NCBI GenBank assembly: GCA_014843695.1
Contig: CM026391.1
Coordinates: 21,136,626-21,200,625 of the forward strand
DNA: 64,000 nucleotides
Reading direction: 5' to 3'
Origin: Archivesica marissinica
Taxonomy: Eukaryota; Mollusca; Bivalvia; Venerida; Vesicomyidae
Translations under genes and position numbers: made by a program
The notes under the pieces: generated by a model
What the model saw: the letters and a program-made list of their open reading frames with translations, nothing else
The model's database searches: none
Told to the model about the DNA's origin: nothing
In this document: positions 60,668 to 64,000 of the stretch, in pieces
How the letters are laid out: each line of letters opens with the position of its first letter
Numbering within the stretch: position 1 is the first letter of the stretch

Positions 60668-61308
60668 ATCAGGAATGAGTCTCTTCTCTCTCCCACATGG
60701 CGTGCATTCCATCAGGAATGAGGTCTCTTCTCTCTCCCACATGGCGTGCATTCCATCAGGAATGAGTCTCTTCTATCCCCACATGGCGTGCATTCCATCA
60801 GGAATGAGGTCTCTTCTCTCTCACACATGGCGTGCATTCCATCAGGAATGAGGTCTCTTCTCTCTCCCACATGGCGTGCATTCCATCAGGAATGAGGTCT
60901 CTTCTCTCTCCCACATGGCTGCATTCCATCAGAATGAATCTCTTCTCTCTCCTCTCTCCCACATGGCGTGCATTCCATCAGGAATGAGGTCCTTCTCTCT
61001 CCACATGGCGTGAATTCCATCAGGAATGAGATCTCTTCTCTCTCCCACATGGCGTGCATTCCATCAGGAATGAGGTCTCTTCTCTCTCCCACATGGCGTG
61101 CATTCCATCAGGAATGAGTCTCTTCTCTCTCCCACATGGCGTGCATTCCATCAGGAATGAGGTCTCTTCTCTCTCCCACATGGCGTGCATTCCATCAGGA
61201 ATGAGGTCTCTTCTCTCTCCCACATGGCGTGCATTCCATCAGGAATGAGGTATCTTCTCTCTCCCACATGGGTGCATTCCATCAGGAATGAGGTCTCTTC
61301 TCTCTCCC

Positions 61309-61549
61309 ACACCCCCCCACACACCACAAAACCCCCCCCACACCACCACAAAACCCCCACCACAAAACCCCCCACACCACAAAACCCCCCCCACACACCA
61401 CAAAAACCCCCCACACCCCCCCCACACCACCACAAAACCCCCCCCACCACCACCACAAAACCCCCCCACCCCCCCCCACACCACACCACAAAACCCCCCC
61501 CACACACCACAACCCCCCCACACCACCACAAAACCCCCCCCACACCTCC
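61309..61549. repeat. C-rich insert 2
   Basis: Same CACCACAAAACCCCCC motif, about 12 irregular copies, entering after CTCTCTCCC and leaving before ATCAGGAATG. Confidence 0.9.
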
Positions 61550-61769
61550 ATCAGGAATGAGGCCTCTTCTCACTCCACATGGCGTGCATTCCATCAGGAA
61601 TGAGGTCTCTTCTCTCTCCCACATGGCGTGCATTCCATCAGGAATGAGGTCTCTTCTCTCTCCCACATGGCGTGCATTCCATCAGGAATGAGGTCTCTTC
61701 TCTCTCCCACATGGCGTGCATTCCATCAGGAATGAGGTCTCTTCTCTCTCCCACATGGCGTGCATTCCA

Positions 61770-61884
61770 AAAACCCCCCCCACACACCACAAAACCCCAC
61801 CACAAAACCCCCCCCACACACCACAAAACCCCCCCCCCCCCCAAACCCCCCCCACACCACCCAAAACCCCCCCCACACCACCAT
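61770..61884. repeat. C-rich insert 3
   Basis: Same motif with a C run of 14 at about 61829; enters after GTGCATTCC. Confidence 0.88.
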
Positions 61885-62145
61885 CAGGAATGAGGTCTCT
61901 TCTCTCTCCCACGTGGCGTGCATTCCATCAGGAATGAGGTCTCTTCTCTCTCCCACATGGCGTGCATTCCATCAGGAATGATGTCTCTTCTATCTCCTAC
62001 ATGGCGTGCATTCCATCAGGAATGAGGTCTCTTCTCTCTCCCACATGGCGTGCATTCCATCAGGAATGAGGTCTCTTCTCTCTCCCACATGGCGTGCATT
62101 CCATCAGGAATGAGGTCTCGAGAGCGATTAAAGTAATGTAATGCA

Positions 62146-63270
62146 AGAGGATCTATGGGTAGGTGTGACAGTGGATCTATGGGTAGGTGTGACAGAGGAT
62201 CTATGGGTAGGTGCGACAGAGGATCTATGGGTAGGTGAGATAGAGGATCTATGGGTAGGTGCGACAGAGGATCTATGGGTAGGTGCAATAGAGGATCTAT
62301 GGGTAGGTGCGATAGAGGATCTATGGGTAGGTGCGAAAGAGGATCTATGGGTATGTGAGATAGAGGATCTATGGGTATGTGAGATAGAGGATCTATGGGT
62401 AGGTGCAACAGCATATCTATGGGTAGGTGCAATAGAGGATCTATGGGTAGGTGCGACAGTAGATCTATGGGTAGGTGCAATAGAGGATTTATGGGTAGGT
62501 GCGATAGAGGATCTATGGGTAGGTGCGACAGTAGATCTATGGGTAGGTGCAATAGGGGATCTATGGGTAGGTGTGACAGAGGATATATGGGTAGGTGTGA
62601 TAGAGGATCTATGGGTAGGTGCGACAGTGGATCTATGGGTAGGTGCGACAGTGGATCTATGGGTAGGTGTGACAGAGGATCTATGGGTAGGTGCGACAGT
62701 AGATCTATGGGTAGGTGCAATAGAGGATCTATGGGTCTATGGGTATGTGTGATAGAGGATCTATGGGTAGGTGCGATAGAGGATCTATGGGTAGGTGCGA
62801 CAGATCTATGGGTAGGTGCGATAGAGGATCTATGGGTAGGTTCGACAGAGGATCTATGGGTAGGTGCGACAGTAGATCTATGGGTAGGTGCAATAGAGGA
62901 TTTATGGGTAGGTGCGACATAGGATCTATGGGTAGGTGTGATAGGGGAGGGATCTATGGTAGGTGCGATAGAGGATCTATGGGTAGGTGTAATAGAGGAT
63001 CTATGGGTAGGTGCAATAGAGGATCTATGGGTAGGTGCGACAGAGGATATATGGGTAGGTGTGATAGAGGATCTATAGGTAGGTGCAATAGAGGATCTAT
63101 GGATAGGTGCGGCAGAGGATCTATGGGTAGATGTGATAGAGGATCTATTGGGTAGGTGCAACAGAGGATCTGTTGGGTAGGTGCAACAGAGGATCTATGG
63201 GTAGGTGCAACAGAGGACCTATGGGTAGGTGCGACCGAGGTTTTATGGGTAGGTGCAACAGAGGTACAAT
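62146..63270. repeat. 24-bp satellite array, about 46 copies
   Basis: Unit GGATCTATGGGTAGGTGC + GACAGA or AATAGA. As 24 is a multiple of three, open frames are pure 8-residue repeats: GSMGRCDR and DLWVGAIE forward, SHLPIDPL reverse. Units are slightly diverged at the right end. Confidence 0.96.
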
Positions 63271-63289
63271 GGGCCGTCCGGCCATCTGG

Positions 63290-63585
63290 CGGCCATGTTT
63301 AATTGACAAATAAACATGACTTGAACAATCTTGGTAGTGGGTCCTGTGGAATTATTTGGAAATCAGACAAACAGTTTCAGAAGATTATTATTCCTTTTGG
63401 TCGTCATGACAACTAGTTCTGCAAGGATTTACTTCATTTCAACAACGTACGACGAGCACCCACAGACCATTCCTGTGAAATTTTCATCAAAGTCAATGAG
63501 GCCATTTCAACAGAGACCCAATATGGTGACTGAATACATTGTTAACGCATGCCAAATGAACAGTAATAACAGGACTTCGCAGTGA
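63290..63585 (+). repeat. Old dispersed repeat
   Basis: GGAATTATTTGGAAATCAGA, ACAAACAGTTTCAGAAG, GGTCGTCATGACAAC and CCATTCCTGTGAAATTTTCA are motifs I recall from a high-copy repeat of molluscan genomes. The short open frame here is not supported as a gene. Confidence 0.45.
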
Positions 63586-63656
63586 GCATTGTGTTCTCAG
63601 GCGAGCTCTGCATGTACATAGCTAAAAATACATTGGCACAGCGTAAAAGAAATCAA

Positions 63657-64000
63657 TGCAGCCAACCCTGGGCTCAAACCCAGGTACAGGGCAAACACTT
63701 GAGCGTGTCGGGCTGCTTGCACATAATCTCCTCAATAGTGACTAGTCTGTACCGCGACATCCTTCTCCACCAAATTGGAATTCTGCCACATCTTTCAAGG
63801 GATAGAGAACAAGGTAAACATGATCTCGAAGAATATAGTCAGTTGTGGTCCCTCGTTGGGCGACAAATTTCACAGGTTAAGAAATATGTGCAGCCAACCC
63901 TGAACTCCTTCTCGGGACCCTTCGCTTACCGGGTGAATGCACTACCGACTGAGTTAGCCTAGCTGTTTACCCGTAACTTCCCCAATGGTGACTAAAGTCT
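63657..64000 (-). repeat. Two diverged tRNA-like SINE fragments
   Basis: 63657-63748 and 63890-64000 both start GCAGCCAACCCTG and end near CAATRGTGACTA. The second, on the reverse strand, has TAACTCAGTCGGTAGTGC (A-box-like); the first has GGGTTTGAGCCC (B-box-like). Confidence 0.5.

Larger units (their letters stand above)
59226..62115. repeat. 44-bp satellite derived from a SINE body, about 65 copies
   Basis: Unit CATGGCGTGCATTCCATCAG + GAATGAGGTCTC + TTCTCTCTCCCA. It corresponds to the CTTCTCTCTCCCTCGTGGCG / GATGGATTCCATCAGG / AATGAGGTCTCG stretch of SINE A. The array enters from a SINE head (59112-59226) and leaves through the SINE tail GGTCTCGAGAGCGATTAA (62113-62130). From 59650 to 60500 the units are shortened (CTCTCTCCC without the leading CTT) and ragged. 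Confidence 0.95.

Noticed and set aside
62016..63161. 381-codon frame with 8-residue SHLPIDPL repeats
   Set aside because: 24-bp satellite, divisible by three; the opposite strand is also open in repeats. No start context, splice or domain support.
63331..63962. Two + strand frames near the right edge
   Set aside because: They overlie old dispersed repeats and tRNA-like fragments with no domain; no further NUP54 exon was found there on the reverse strand.

Overview
The window looks like animal nuclear DNA, most likely from a bivalve mollusc or a close lophotrochozoan. Three intron-containing metazoan genes can be rebuilt from splice sites. The DNA between their exons is filled with tRNA-derived SINEs, palindromic MITEs and short-unit satellites of the kind typical of bivalves. 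The bivalve assignment is inference; 'metazoan' rests directly on the gene content.

Genes. (1) A complete six-exon CHIC2 orthologue lies on the + strand (9293-21449; 163 aa, palmitoyl-type Cys-rich membrane-associated protein). (2) A complete three-exon TRIM-type gene lies on the - strand (45893 down to 41791; 825 aa, RING, two B-boxes, coiled coil, NHL-like propeller). (3) The last two exons of a NUP54-like nucleoporin lie on the - strand (56928 down to 53276), with the 5' part outside the window. The three genes have no evident functional link. The left end (1-697, -) is a truncated LINE reverse transcriptase.

Layout. 1-1290: LINE fragment and a 43-bp array. 1631-9045: a 7.4-kb satellite of 26-bp units. 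9293-21449: CHIC2 with repeat-laden introns. 21.6-41 kb: no gene seen; satellites with units of 50, 46, 35, 44, 13, 21, 22 and 37 bp separated by MITEs and SINEs. 41.8-45.9 kb: TRIM gene. 46-51 kb: SINEs and a hAT element (49035-50493) with 8-bp target-site duplication. 51.4-53.0 kb: 52-bp array. 53.3-56.9 kb: NUP54 3' end, whose last intron is almost entirely a 25-bp satellite. 57398-58397: a gap of exactly 1000 N, flanked by a 1086-bp direct duplication that is best read as an unmerged contig overlap. 59.2-62.1 kb: 44-bp satellite derived from a SINE. 62.1-63.3 kb: 24-bp satellite. 63.3-64.0 kb: old dispersed repeats.

Main theme. About 20 tandem-repeat families (units 13-52 bp) cover by my estimate over 40% of the called bases. 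At least five of them sit inside, or are built from a piece of, a recognisable mobile element (SINE, mariner-like MITE, TTAA-type MITE, palindromic MITE, tRNA-headed element). This suggests that mobile elements repeatedly seed satellites here. The very long open frames across the arrays come from stop-free repeat units and are not annotated as genes.
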